The position numbers and the translations under genes were made by a program. From NCBI GenBank assembly GCA_040386195.1, contig JAZKFV010000018.1, positions 1 to 64,000 on the forward strand: a stretch of 64,000 nt of DNA. The letters are read 5' to 3'. The notes beneath the pieces are model-generated. The model saw only the letters and a program-made list of their open reading frames with translations, had not been told where the DNA came from and ran no database searches. This DNA comes from JAJTCH01 sp040386195. Lineage in GTDB: Bacteria; Pseudomonadota; Alphaproteobacteria; Rickettsiales; UBA1997. Position 1 is the first letter of the stretch. Each line of letters starts with the position of its first letter. Shown piece after piece: positions 26,820 to 35,482 of the stretch.

Positions 26820-28355
26820 TTATAATGGTAAATTATCGTGTTTTTTCCACGGTTTTTCCACTTTTTTGTGTTTAAGAATTTGCAACATTTTGCAAATTCT
26901 TTTTCTGGTATTTTGTGGGCGAATTACTTCGTCGATAAACCCGCGCGAAGCTGCAACGAAAGGTGAAGCGAATTTTTGGCGATATTCTTCAACTCTGTCT
27001 TTGCGTCTTTGTGGGTCAGACATATCTTCTCTAAAAATAATTTCCACCGCGCCTTCCGGGCCCATCACGGCAATTTCAGCATTTGACCAAGCGTAATTTA
27101 TATCGCCTTTTAAATGTTTAGAATTCATCACAATATAAGCGCCACCATATGCTTTTCTGGCAATGACAGTGATTTTTGGAACTGTGGCTTCGGCGTAAGC
27201 GTAAAGCAATTTAGCGCCGTGGCGAATAATGCCATTATGTTCTTGATCAGTTCCAGGCAAAAATCCGGGAACGTCAACAAAAGTTAAAATTGGGATGTTA
27301 AACGCATCACAAAAACGAATGAAGCGCGCCGCTTTTTCTGAGGCTTCAATATTCAAACAACCCGCCAAACTCATTGGTTGATTAGCGACGATACCAATAG
27401 TTTCGCCTTCCATTCGCCCAAAACCAACAATAATGTTGGTTGCGTAAGTTGGTTGGATTTCAAAAAAATCGCCTTCATCAACAATTTTTTCCACCAACTC
27501 GCTCATATCATAAGGTTGGTTGGAGTTTTCAGGAACAAGAGTGTTGAGTGAAACATCGACACGATCAAATTTATCGTCGGTGGGAATTTTTGGAACGCCA
27601 GCTTTGTTGGAAAGCGGCAAGAAATTGACCAATCTGCGAGTTTGTAAAAGCGCGTCAACATCATTTTTGAAAGTCAAATGCGCCACGCCGCTTTTGGTGG
27701 CGTGAACCTTTGCGCCGCCTAATTCTTCTTGAGTTACATTTTCGTGAGTAACAGTTTTAACCACTTCTGGGCCAGTTACAAACATGTAAGAACTGTTTTC
27801 CACCATAATGGTGAAATCTGTTAATGCCGGAGAATAAACCGCGCCACCAGCGCATGGCCCCATGATTAAAGAAATTTGTGGAATCACACCTGAAGCATCA
27901 ACATTGCGTTGAAAAATCTCGCCATAACCACCAAGAGAATCAACACCTTCTTGAATTCTAGCTCCGCCCGAATCATTAATGCCAATCACCGGCGCACCAA
28001 CTTGCATGGCTTTATCCATAATTTGGCAGATTTTTTTAGCGTGAGCTTCGCCCAGCGAGCCGCCCATCACGGTGAAATCTTGGCTATAAACAAAAACCAA
28101 ACGACCATTGATTGTTCCTTGTCCGGTTACAACTCCATCGCCAGCTTGTTTTTTATCACCCATACCAAAATCATGGCAACGATGCTCAACATAAAGTCCA
28201 TATTCTTCAAATGAATCAGTATCAAGCAAAACTTCAACTCTTTCCCGAGCGGTTAATTTGCCTTTGGAATGTTGAATATCAATACGCTTTTGACCGCCGC
28301 CCATTCTGGCTTCTTCTCTTTTGGAAGCTAGTTTTGATACATTTAATGATGACAT
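26820..28355 (-). CDS. pccB: propionyl-CoA carboxylase beta subunit
   Basis: The 511-residue carboxyltransferase carries the crotonase-like N and C halves: KLTARERVEVLLD, GGSLGEAHAKKI, NDSGGARIQEGVDSLGGYGEIF, then FVDVPGFLPGTDQEHNGIIRHGAKLLYAY and RKAYGGAYIVMNSKHL. It forms (S)-methylmalonyl-CoA from propionyl-CoA using carboxybiotin on the alpha subunit, and BirA in this window would load the biotin. The alpha subunit gene is not in the window. I start at the ATG at 28353-28355; 22 upstream codons lack family similarity. Confidence 0.94.
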   Translation of the reverse strand: MSSLNVSKLASKREEARMGGGQKRIDIQHSKGKLTARERVEVLLDTDSFEEYGLYVEHRCHDFGMGDKKQAGDGVVTGQGTINGRLVFVYSQDFTVMGGSLGEAHAKKICQIMDKAMQVGAPVIGINDSGGARIQEGVDSLGGYGEIFQRNVDASGVIPQISLIMGPCAGGAVYSPALTDFTIMVENSSYMFVTGPEVVKTVTHENVTQEELGGAKVHATKSGVAHLTFKNDVDALLQTRRLVNFLPLSNKAGVPKIPTDDKFDRVDVSLNTLVPENSNQPYDMSELVEKIVDEGDFFEIQPTYATNIIVGFGRMEGETIGIVANQPMSLAGCLNIEASEKAARFIRFCDAFNIPILTFVDVPGFLPGTDQEHNGIIRHGAKLLYAYAEATVPKITVIARKAYGGAYIVMNSKHLKGDINYAWSNAEIAVMGPEGAVEIIFREDMSDPQRRKDRVEEYRQKFASPFVAASRGFIDEVIRPQNTRKRICKMLQILKHKKVEKPWKKHDNLPL

Positions 28356-28475
28356 AAGTGATTGTTGATTAGAGATTGGATTTTCGATGGGAAATGTTAT
28401 TGTCTTTTTCCTTGAAGACAAGAATTTTCTTGATTTTTTGGACGCCGTGATATTAAATGCCCGCTCTTGTTTTTC

Positions 28476-28552
28476 GTGCCCTTAGCTCAGCTGGATAGAG
28501 CAACAGCCTTCTAAGCTGTAGGTCAGACGTTCGAATCGTCTAGGGCACACCA
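28476..28552 (+). tRNA. tRNA-Arg (TCT)
   Basis: A complete 77-base cloverleaf is visible. The acceptor GTGCCCT pairs with AGGGCAC. The anticodon arm is ACAGC-CTTCTAA-GCTGT (anticodon TCT) and the T-arm is AGACG-TTCGAAT-CGTCT. Discriminator A and an encoded CCA follow. A possible promoter, TTGATT (28430) and TATTAA (28451), lies just upstream. Confidence 0.97.
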
Positions 28553-28583
28553 TCCGCTTACGCTGCGCTACAGCGCGATTCGA

Positions 28584-30389
28584 TTAGTTCAAATTCTCTT
28601 TTGCCTTCCGGCTTAGTTCTACATTCAATTCTTTTAACTGTCTTTCCGAAACATTGGCTGGGGCGTTCATCATTAGGTCTTGGGCTTTGCCGTTCATTGG
28701 GAAAGGGATGATTTCGCGGATGTTTGGTTCGTCGGCTAAAAGCATAATAATGCGATCAATTCCCGGAGCGATTCCGCCATGGGGTGGTGCGCCGTATTTG
28801 AAAGCGTTTAACATAGCGCCGAATTGTTTTTCAACCACTTCTTTTCCATAGCCAGCAATTTCAAAAGCGCGATACATAATTTCGGGTTTGTGATTACGAA
28901 TTGCGCCAGATGAAAGTTCCACACCGTTACAAACTACATCATATTGAAAGGCGTTGATAGTGAGTGGATCTTGTGAATTCAAGGCTTCTAAGCCACCTTG
29001 CGGCATTGAAAATGGGTTGTGAGAAAATTCTGGTTTGCCGGTGTCTTCGTTTAATTCATACATTGGAAAATCAGTAATCCAGCAGAATTTATAAACGCCT
29101 TCTTCAATCAATCCCAAATCTTGACCAAGTTTAATTCGAACCAAGCCAGCGATTTTAGCGGCTTCTGAGGTTTTTCCGCAAGAGAAGAAAACCGCATCGC
29201 CATTATTCAAGCCAGCAATTTGTTTTAACTGCGCCAGTTTTTCTGCTGATAAAAATTTAGCAATCGGGCCTTTAGCTTCACCATTTTCATCGAAAATAAT
29301 ATAAGCCAAACCTTTGGCGCCATTTTGCTGTGCAAATTCAATTGTTTTGTCAAAAAATGATCTTGGTTGCGCTGCGCATTTTGGTGCTGGAATAGCGCGG
29401 ATTATAGAGCCAGAAGCAATTGCGTTAGTGAAAATTGAAAAGCCTGAACCAACAAAAATATCGCTAGCTTCGGAAATTATAATTGGATTTCTTAAATCTG
29501 GTTTGTCGATTCCATATTTTAAAATCGCATCTTTATAAGTTATGTGCGGGAAGTTTTCCCCAACGCCATTATCTGCAACTTTTTTACAACCAAACTTTTC
29601 AAAAACTTTTTTCATCAACGGCTCAACCACGCCAAACACATCTTCCTGAGTTGCGAACGACATTTCTAAATCGAGCTGATAAAATTCCGGCGCGCGATCG
29701 GCGCGTAAATCTTCATCACGAAAACACGGCGCAATTTGGAAATAACGGTTAAAACCCGAAACCATTAAAAGCTGCTTGAATTGTTGTGGAGCTTGGGGCA
29801 GGGCGTAGAATTTTCCGGGATGCAAACGAGCTGGAACTAAATAATCTCTGGCGCCTTCTGGTGATGAGGCAGTTAGAATTGGGGTTTGAATTTCCAGAAA
29901 ATCCATCTTGGTCATTTCAGCTCTGATAAAGCTAATTACCTGGCTGCGTAAGATTATATTATTGTGAACTTTTTCACGGCGTAAATCCAAAAAGCGAAAT
30001 TTCAAACGGATTTCTTCCGGATAAGATTCGCCTTTATCGTTGATTGGAAAAGGAATTTGTTCGGCGAGTGATTCAATATTTAACTCAGAAATTTTAATTT
30101 CAATTTCGCCAGTTTTGATATTGGCATTGACTGCTTCAGCATCTCTAGCAACAACATTGCCAATAATTGTAATTACTGATTCAAGCTTAATGCTGGCGAT
30201 TTGATCAATGTTTAAGCCAGTATTCGCGCTGTCAATCACGCATTGAGTAATTCCAAAATGATCTCTTAAATCAATAAAAATTAAACTGCCATGATCGCGT
30301 TTAGAATGAACCCAGCCGGATAATTTAACGATTTGGTTGATATTTAATTTAGTCAATTCGCCACAATTATGGCTGCGATATTTGTGCAT
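28584..30389 (-). CDS. aspS: aspartyl-tRNA synthetase
   Basis: The 601-residue class IIb synthetase has an N-terminal OB-fold (LSGWVHSKRDHGSLIFIDLRD), the motif 2 region FRDEDLRADRAPEFYQLD, the bacterial GAD insertion (about 285-425) and motif 3 GGIAPGIDRIIMLL. The length is that of the bacterial type, so it may be non-discriminating and also charge tRNA-Asn, with gatA in the window consistent with an amidotransferase route. It lies downstream of virB3, from which a palindrome separates it. Confidence 0.96.
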   Translation of the reverse strand: MHKYRSHNCGELTKLNINQIVKLSGWVHSKRDHGSLIFIDLRDHFGITQCVIDSANTGLNIDQIASIKLESVITIIGNVVARDAEAVNANIKTGEIEIKISELNIESLAEQIPFPINDKGESYPEEIRLKFRFLDLRREKVHNNIILRSQVISFIRAEMTKMDFLEIQTPILTASSPEGARDYLVPARLHPGKFYALPQAPQQFKQLLMVSGFNRYFQIAPCFRDEDLRADRAPEFYQLDLEMSFATQEDVFGVVEPLMKKVFEKFGCKKVADNGVGENFPHITYKDAILKYGIDKPDLRNPIIISEASDIFVGSGFSIFTNAIASGSIIRAIPAPKCAAQPRSFFDKTIEFAQQNGAKGLAYIIFDENGEAKGPIAKFLSAEKLAQLKQIAGLNNGDAVFFSCGKTSEAAKIAGLVRIKLGQDLGLIEEGVYKFCWITDFPMYELNEDTGKPEFSHNPFSMPQGGLEALNSQDPLTINAFQYDVVCNGVELSSGAIRNHKPEIMYRAFEIAGYGKEVVEKQFGAMLNAFKYGAPPHGGIAPGIDRIIMLLADEPNIREIIPFPMNGKAQDLMMNAPANVSERQLKELNVELSRKAKENLN

Positions 30390-30410
30390 TTTGGAGATTT
30401 AAAAATTAAT

Positions 30411-30474
30411 GTCATCCTTAAGCGTAGCGAAGGATCTCATTATATTGGAAGAGATCCTTCGCTACACTGATGAC
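30411..30474. repeat. GTCATCCT-type palindromic element upstream of aspS
   Basis: GTCATCCTTAAGC...GAAGGATCTC (30411-30438) faces the complementary GAGATCCTTCGCTAC...GATGAC (30451-30474) around a 12-base centre. It fills the virB3-aspS gap. Confidence 0.88.
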
Positions 30475-30484
30475 AAGTTAGTTG

Positions 30485-30781
30485 TTAATAAACATCATAA
30501 GAGTTAGTGCCGCCGTGATACATACGGTTGCGGCAGATGCGGCATTTGGAATTGCGGATTAAAAATAATTCCATCGCTCTGGGCTCTTTTAAACAAAGGA
30601 GCCAAAACATTCCATGCACCGCTGGCAAAATCACTAAAAGGTAAATGAACTTGCTAGTAATAATAAAAGCCATCAACGAGATCATCAGATTGAGAGTTGC
30701 TAATGTATAGCTTACTCCAAAAAGCATTGGTGGTCTTGTCAACCCAAGAAATAAGGAGTCGGTGCCAATTGATCCGGACAT
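30485..30781 (-). CDS. virB3: type IV secretion protein VirB3
   Basis: The 98-residue inner-membrane protein has the VirB3 layout: a short N-terminus ending LFLGLTRPPMLFGVSY, two adjacent hydrophobic helices (about 22-43 and 45-62) and a C-terminal ... EPRAMELFLIRNSKCR. It would work with VirB4 in assembly of a P-type type IV secretion system. In most bacteria virB3 sits directly ahead of virB4; here virB4 is 10 kb away on the other strand. The next gene downstream is aspS. Confidence 0.88.
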   Translation of the reverse strand: MSGSIGTDSLFLGLTRPPMLFGVSYTLATLNLMISLMAFIITSKFIYLLVILPAVHGMFWLLCLKEPRAMELFLIRNSKCRICRNRMYHGGTNSYDVY

Positions 30782-30787
30782 AAGCAG

Positions 30788-30931
30788 TAATGATTAATGG
30801 TTAATTGTTAATGATTAATTAAGGATTTTAAAATTGACAATTGGAATGCGGCAAAATATAAACTGCCATCCCTAATTAAGTCAATGCTTAGTTCACAACA
30901 TTAATCATTAACCATTAACCATTAATCATTA
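30788..30931. repeat. split heptad inverted repeat around the aatA promoter
   Basis: TTAATGA-class units at 30788-30821 are the complement of units at 30900-30931 (31 of 32 bases match). The arms are separated by about 78 bases that hold the aatA promoter. The right arm would be in the aatA 5' leader. Confidence 0.85.
30834..30862 (+). promoter_or_regulatory. strong promoter of aatA
   Basis: TTGACA (30834-30839) and TATAAA (30857-30862) are 17 bases apart, close to the sigma70 consensus. The predicted transcription start is near 30869, about 68 bases ahead of the aatA ATG. Confidence 0.75.
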
Positions 30932-30936
30932 TTTCT

Positions 30937-32142
30937 ATGTCTTTTCTCGCAAAAAATTTAGCCAACATTAAACCTTCACCAACAATTGCCGTTAGCATGA
31001 AAGCTGCGGAATTAAAAGCGCAGGGCAAAGATATTATTAGCCTTGGAATGGGCGAGCCGGATTTTGATACTCCTGATAATATTAAAGAAGCGGGCATTGC
31101 TGCAATTAGAAAAGGCGATACTAAATATACTGCGGTTGATGGAACTGCTTCTTTGAAAAAAGCCATCATTGCCAAGCTAAAAAGAGACAATGGTTTAGAA
31201 TATAATGCCAATCAAATCATGGTTTCAACTGGTGCAAAACAGGTGATTTATAACGCTTTAATGGCAACTTTAAATCCTGGTGACGAAGTTATAATTCCAG
31301 CTCCATATTGGGTTTCTTATCCAGATATGGTTTTGCTTGGGCAGGGCGTTCCGGTTGTAGTTGAAGGATCAGCGCAAAATAATTTCAAAATTTTGCCAGC
31401 GGATTTGCAAAGAGCAATCACTCCAAAAACCAAATGGATAATTCTAAATTCACCAAGCAATCCAACTGGCGGATGCTATACTGCAGAAGATTTAAGAGGT
31501 CTTGCCGATGTTTTATTAAAGCATCCACAAGTTCACATTATGTCTGACGATATTTATGAATATTTAATTTTCGACGGTTTGAAATTTGCCAATATCGCTG
31601 AAATTGAACCAAAATTAAAAGATCGCACTTTGGTGGTCAATGGCGTTTCTAAAGCTTATTCAATGACTGGCTGGAGAATTGGCTATGGCGCTGGTGATGT
31701 AAATTTGATTAAAGCAATGTCAATGATTCAATCCCAAAGCACTTCGGCAACAACTTCCATAGGTCAAGCTGCAGCAGTTGAGGCAATGAATGGCGATCAA
31801 AGTTATGTGGTTAATTCCAACAAAATTTTCCAAACCCGCCGCGATATGGTGGTCAAAATGTTAAATGAAATTGACGGAATTGATTGCAATAATCCCAACG
31901 GCGCATTCTATGTTTTCCCATCTTGTGCCGGTTTATTTGGCAAAAAAACTCCGGATGGAAAAATCATTAAAGATTCTAACGATTTCGCCAGCTATTTATT
32001 GGAAGACGCTTTAGTTGCGGTTGTTCCGGGAATTGCTTTTGGCACTGAAGGATTTTTTAGAATTTCCTACGCTGCTTCAGAAGAGTTTTTGAATAATGCG
32101 ATGCAAAGAATCGCAACTGCCTGTGGGCAGTTGCAGTCATAA
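30937..32142 (+). CDS. aatA: aspartate aminotransferase (class I)
   Basis: The 401-residue fold-type I PLP enzyme shows GMGEPDFDTPDNI, NSPSNPTGGCY, the lysine motif GVSKAYSMTGWRIGY and a C-terminal RISYAASEE. It interconverts aspartate and oxaloacetate; some relatives also take prephenate. The last codons run into a heptad repeat. It has its own strong promoter and is divergent from virB3. Confidence 0.95.
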   Translation: MSFLAKNLANIKPSPTIAVSMKAAELKAQGKDIISLGMGEPDFDTPDNIKEAGIAAIRKGDTKYTAVDGTASLKKAIIAKLKRDNGLEYNANQIMVSTGAKQVIYNALMATLNPGDEVIIPAPYWVSYPDMVLLGQGVPVVVEGSAQNNFKILPADLQRAITPKTKWIILNSPSNPTGGCYTAEDLRGLADVLLKHPQVHIMSDDIYEYLIFDGLKFANIAEIEPKLKDRTLVVNGVSKAYSMTGWRIGYGAGDVNLIKAMSMIQSQSTSATTSIGQAAAVEAMNGDQSYVVNSNKIFQTRRDMVVKMLNEIDGIDCNNPNGAFYVFPSCAGLFGKKTPDGKIIKDSNDFASYLLEDALVAVVPGIAFGTEGFFRISYAASEEFLNNAMQRIATACGQLQS

Positions 32143-32214
32143 GTCGTAAGTCGTAAGTCGTAAGTCAAACCGATCTCGGAGCAACTTACGACTTACGACT
32201 TACGACTTACAACT
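32135..32214. repeat. heptad-repeat hairpin between aatA and coaX
   Basis: AGTCGTA units (32135-32166) and inverted ACTTACG units (32184-32214) flank a 17-base loop. The left arm covers the aatA stop codon. Confidence 0.9.
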
Positions 32215-32228
32215 AACAACTAAAATCT

Positions 32229-32987
32229 ATGCTTTTAGCAATCGATATAGGCAATACCAACATTGTGCTTGGGTTGTTTGTGGGTGAAAAATTGATCCAC
32301 AAATTTCGCCTCGAAACCAACAGCCAAAAATCAGAAGAAGATTACGCAATTGATATTGTTGAGTTGTTTTTGAACAGCAAAATTGATTGTTTAAAAATCG
32401 CTTCCGTGGTCATTGCATCCGTAGTTCCAAACCTTACCAATATTATCGAAAAAGCCGTTAAAAAATTCTATAATGGCGATGCTTTAGTGGTTGGCAAAAA
32501 TCTCAAATTAAATATTGAAATTGCCATCAAAAACAAACAAGAAGTTGGTTTTGATCGCTTGATCAACGCTATTGCCGGCTATAAAAAATTTGGTGGCAAT
32601 TTAATTATCATTGATTTTGGCACAGCAACAACTTTTGATGTAGTGGGCACCAATGGCGAATATCTTGGCGGCGTGATTGCTCCGGGAGTGAATCTTTCCA
32701 TCAAAGCTTTGCATGATATGACTGCGCAATTACCAAAAATTCAAGTTAAAGCCCAAAAAAATGTCATCGGCAAATCCACCGTTGAAGCAATGAATTCAGG
32801 CATTTATTTTGGTTATATCAGTTTAGCGGAAGGATTAATTGCTAAAATTAAAGCTGAGTATGGTAATGAAATGCAAGTCATAATTACTGGCGGATTATCA
32901 ACACTTTTTGGTGCCGCTCTAACAAATAAAGATCATATTCAACCTGATTTAACATTGGAGGGATTGAGGCTAGCGGCGCTAGTTTAA
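32229..32987 (+). CDS. coaX: type III pantothenate kinase
   Basis: The 252-residue ASKHA-fold kinase phosphorylates pantothenate, the first step of coenzyme A synthesis. The phosphate-1 motif LLAIDIGNTN is at the N-terminus. VGFDRLINAIAGYKKF, IIDFGTATTFDVV, GGVIAPGVNLS and a C-terminal ITGGLSTLF follow. In alphaproteobacteria it often neighbours birA or nuoN; here it stands alone after aatA. Confidence 0.95.
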   Translation: MLLAIDIGNTNIVLGLFVGEKLIHKFRLETNSQKSEEDYAIDIVELFLNSKIDCLKIASVVIASVVPNLTNIIEKAVKKFYNGDALVVGKNLKLNIEIAIKNKQEVGFDRLINAIAGYKKFGGNLIIIDFGTATTFDVVGTNGEYLGGVIAPGVNLSIKALHDMTAQLPKIQVKAQKNVIGKSTVEAMNSGIYFGYISLAEGLIAKIKAEYGNEMQVIITGGLSTLFGAALTNKDHIQPDLTLEGLRLAALV

Positions 32988-33024
32988 TTATCGTTTTTTA
33001 ATCACCACTTAAATTACAACAAAA

Positions 33025-33408
33025 ATGGAAAAATATTTTGACGAATGGAATGTATTAAAACAACGTTTAGATACAGAACACAGAATTCCCACCTTCAAAC
33101 AAAAAGAAATATGGTGGTGCAGCATTGGACTAAATATTGGACATGAAGAAAACGGCAAAAACAAATTTTTTAATCGCCCAGTTTTGATAGTTAGAAAATT
33201 TAATAATCATATTTTTCTGGGTGTGCCTTTAACTACTAAAATCAAGGACAATAAGTTTTATCATACCATTAGTTTTAAGGATAAAAATCAGAGCGCAATG
33301 TTGTCACAAATAAGAGTGTGGGAAAGCAGGAGACTAAGCCACAAGATGGGGGAAATAAATGAAGAAGAATTTGAAGTAATCAGGAAGAAGGTAAAAGAGA
33401 TGATTTAG
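33025..33408 (+). CDS. PemK/MazF-type toxin, no antitoxin visible
   Basis: The 127-residue protein has the MazF/PemK fold pattern: a basic N-terminal helix, KQKEIWWCSIGLNIGHEENGK, RPVLIVRKFNNHIFLGVPLTTKIK, then AMLSQIRVWESRRLSHKMGEI. MazF-type toxins cleave mRNA at short sequences. No antitoxin-like ORF lies upstream (37-base gap after coaX) or downstream (ffh). This long-N-terminus form, with IWW(C)S(I/L)G, is familiar from solitary genes in many small-genome bacteria. It is probably an acquired gene and its toxicity is unproven. Confidence 0.8.
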   Translation: MEKYFDEWNVLKQRLDTEHRIPTFKQKEIWWCSIGLNIGHEENGKNKFFNRPVLIVRKFNNHIFLGVPLTTKIKDNKFYHTISFKDKNQSAMLSQIRVWESRRLSHKMGEINEEEFEVIRKKVKEMI

Positions 33409-33513
33409 TCAACCTCCTATTTCTAAGAGGTTGCGTGTGGGTTACCCCAATTTGTTTGTGCAATGTAAACGCACCAATTTTAATGTCAAGAATTTTTAGA
33501 TAACAATTACCTT

Positions 33514-34863
33514 ATGTTCGACAATATCACCAACAGCCTTTCTAAAGTCTTCAGCAGCTTTTCCGGCAAAAAATTTATCTCTGAAGAAAATCTCAATGAC
33601 GCCATGCGCGAGATTCGTATTGCGCTTTTGGAGGCTGATGTTTCATTGTCAATCGCTAAAGAATTTATCAATAAAATTAAAGCTGAAGCAGTTGGAAAAG
33701 AAGTGATTAAAACCGTTTCTCCTGGACAGATGATTGTCAAAATCGTCTATGACGAGATGGTAAAATTATTGGGCAGCGAGCGCGCGGAGATTAATTTAAA
33801 TACCAAACCGCCAGTAATTTTAATGATGGTTGGTTTGCAAGGCGCTGGCAAAACCACTACCGCTGGTAAACTAGCTTATCATTTTTTAAACAAGCTGGGC
33901 AAAAAAAGAATTCTTCTCGCCTCACTCGACACCAATCGCCCCGCGGCGCAACAGCAATTAGAAATTTTAGCCAAAAAAGTTGGGGTGGATAGTTTAGAAA
34001 TTATTGCCGGACAAAAACCAACTGACATCACCAAAAGAGCGGTTGCGCACGCCAAAGAATATAATTATGACATTTTAATTTTAGATACTGCCGGACGAAT
34101 TCATATTGATGAAGAATTGATGGCAGAAGTTCAAGAGGTGAAAAAGATCGCCAATCCCAGCGAAACAATTTTAGTGGTTGATGCTTTGATTGGGCAAGAC
34201 GCCATTAATGTCGCTAATAATTTTAAAGATAAAGTTGGTGTTGATGGAATTATTTTAACCAGAATTGACGGCGATTCTCGCGGCGGCGCGGCAATTACCA
34301 TGAAAATGGCAACTGGCTGTCCGATTAAATTTTTAGGTAGCGGCGAGAAAATTTCCGAGTTAGAAATTTTTGATCCAGAGCGAATTGCCGGTCGAATTTT
34401 AGGAATGGGCGATGTGGTTTCGCTAGTTGAGAAAGCCGCGGAAATGCTTGATGAAGAAGAGTTACAAAAAGCTGAGAAAAAATTCCGCAAAGGACAATTT
34501 GATTTAAATGATTTGCTGGCGCAAATTAAAAATATGAAAAAAATGGGCGGGCTTGGCGGCATTTTAAAATTCTTACCCGGTGCCGGACAAATCAAAGAGC
34601 AGCTCAGCAACCCCAAAGTTGAAAAAGAAATTAAAAAGCAAGAAGCGCTAATAAATTCAATGACTCCCAAAGAACGCACCAAACCTGATATCCTAAATTC
34701 TTCACGCAAAAAACGCATCGCCCTTGGCGCCGGCGCCACCATTCAAGATGTGAACAGCCTTTTGAAAAAATTCAAACAGATGCAAAAAATGATGGGAAAA
34801 GTTGGAAAAATGGATCAAGATTCAATCAAAAATATGATGAATAAATTTGATAAGGGGAATTAG
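33514..34863 (+). CDS. ffh: signal recognition particle protein Ffh
   Basis: The 449-residue GTPase binds 4.5S RNA and signal sequences. It has an N-domain four-helix bundle, GLQGAGKTTTAGKLA (about 107-121), DTNRPAA, DTAGR, TRIDGDSRGGAA and a Met-rich M domain (MKKMGGLGGILKFLPG, KFKQMQKMMGK). The 4.5S RNA gene was not found in the window. It is followed by five direct heptad repeats that start in its stop codon. Confidence 0.97.
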   Translation: MFDNITNSLSKVFSSFSGKKFISEENLNDAMREIRIALLEADVSLSIAKEFINKIKAEAVGKEVIKTVSPGQMIVKIVYDEMVKLLGSERAEINLNTKPPVILMMVGLQGAGKTTTAGKLAYHFLNKLGKKRILLASLDTNRPAAQQQLEILAKKVGVDSLEIIAGQKPTDITKRAVAHAKEYNYDILILDTAGRIHIDEELMAEVQEVKKIANPSETILVVDALIGQDAINVANNFKDKVGVDGIILTRIDGDSRGGAAITMKMATGCPIKFLGSGEKISELEIFDPERIAGRILGMGDVVSLVEKAAEMLDEEELQKAEKKFRKGQFDLNDLLAQIKNMKKMGGLGGILKFLPGAGQIKEQLSNPKVEKEIKKQEALINSMTPKERTKPDILNSSRKKRIALGAGATIQDVNSLLKKFKQMQKMMGKVGKMDQDSIKNMMNKFDKGN

Positions 34864-34897
34864 TCGTTAGTCATTAGTCTTTAGTCATTAGTCATTA
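34863..34897. repeat. direct heptad repeat between ffh and the COQ10-like gene
   Basis: Five 7-bp units (GTCGTTA, GTCATTA, GTCTTTA, GTCATTA, GTCATTA) start at the last base of the ffh stop codon. No inverted arm follows. Confidence 0.85.
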
Positions 34898-34902
34898 ATA
34901 AA

Positions 34903-35346
34903 ATGCCTTCACATAGCGAAATTAAAAATCTGCCTTACAGCGCCAAACAGATGTTTGATTTGGTTTTGGATGTTGAAAAATATCCTGAATTTTTGCCTTG
35001 GTGTTTGGCGGCAAAAATCACCAAAAAGCTTGATGCTGAAAATTTTGAAGCAGATTTGGCGATTAATTTTAAAGGCTTCACGCAAAAATATTCTTCTAAT
35101 ATTCAAGCCAGTCAAAATAATAACAGCGAATTTTTAATTAATGTTTCCGCCATTGACGGCCCATTTAAAAATTTGACAAATCGCTGGCAATTCAGGAATA
35201 TTGCGGGTGGCTGTCAGGTCGAATTTTTTATCGATTTTGAATTTAAGTCGATGATTTTAGGCAAAATGATTGGCATGATTTTTGAAAAAGCCACCGATAA
35301 AATGATCGACGCTTTTGAAAATAGGGCGCAAACGATTTATAAATAA
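34903..35346 (+). CDS. COQ10/RatA family START-domain protein
   Basis: The 147-residue SRPBCC-fold protein opens with YSAKQMFDLVLDVEKYPEFLPWC, the family signature, and ends with FEKATDKMIDAFENRA. Mitochondrial COQ10 binds ubiquinone and helps its delivery to respiratory complexes; the E. coli relative RatA was described as blocking 70S assembly. In an alphaproteobacterium the quinone role is the more likely one. It follows ffh. Confidence 0.9.
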   Translation: MPSHSEIKNLPYSAKQMFDLVLDVEKYPEFLPWCLAAKITKKLDAENFEADLAINFKGFTQKYSSNIQASQNNNSEFLINVSAIDGPFKNLTNRWQFRNIAGGCQVEFFIDFEFKSMILGKMIGMIFEKATDKMIDAFENRAQTIYK

Positions 35347-35356
35347 TGCAACATTA

Positions 35357-35456
35357 CTCTGTCATCCTGAGCAAAGCGAAGGATCTCGTGAGCCAGGGCT
35401 CGGTTTAATTCACGGCGCGTTTCACGAGATCCTTCGCTCTGCTCAGGATGACAGAG
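35357..35456. repeat. GTCATCCTGAGC palindromic element upstream of proS
   Basis: Two 33-base arms (35357-35389 and 35424-35456) differ by a single mismatch and carry GTCATCCTGAGC...GAAGGATCTCG. A 34-base centre separates them. Confidence 0.92.
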
Positions 35457-35482
35457 TAAAAAAATAAATAACTAAATAATAT

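Noticed and set aside
33409..33513. 4.5S (SRP) RNA gene next to ffh
   Set aside because: A small AACCTC/GAGGTT stem is present, but the conserved SRP apical loop (GGTCAGG...GGAAGCAGCC type) is not.
34131..34742. 203-codon reverse ORF inside ffh
   Set aside because: It is the shadow of a conserved gene, with no recognisable domain.
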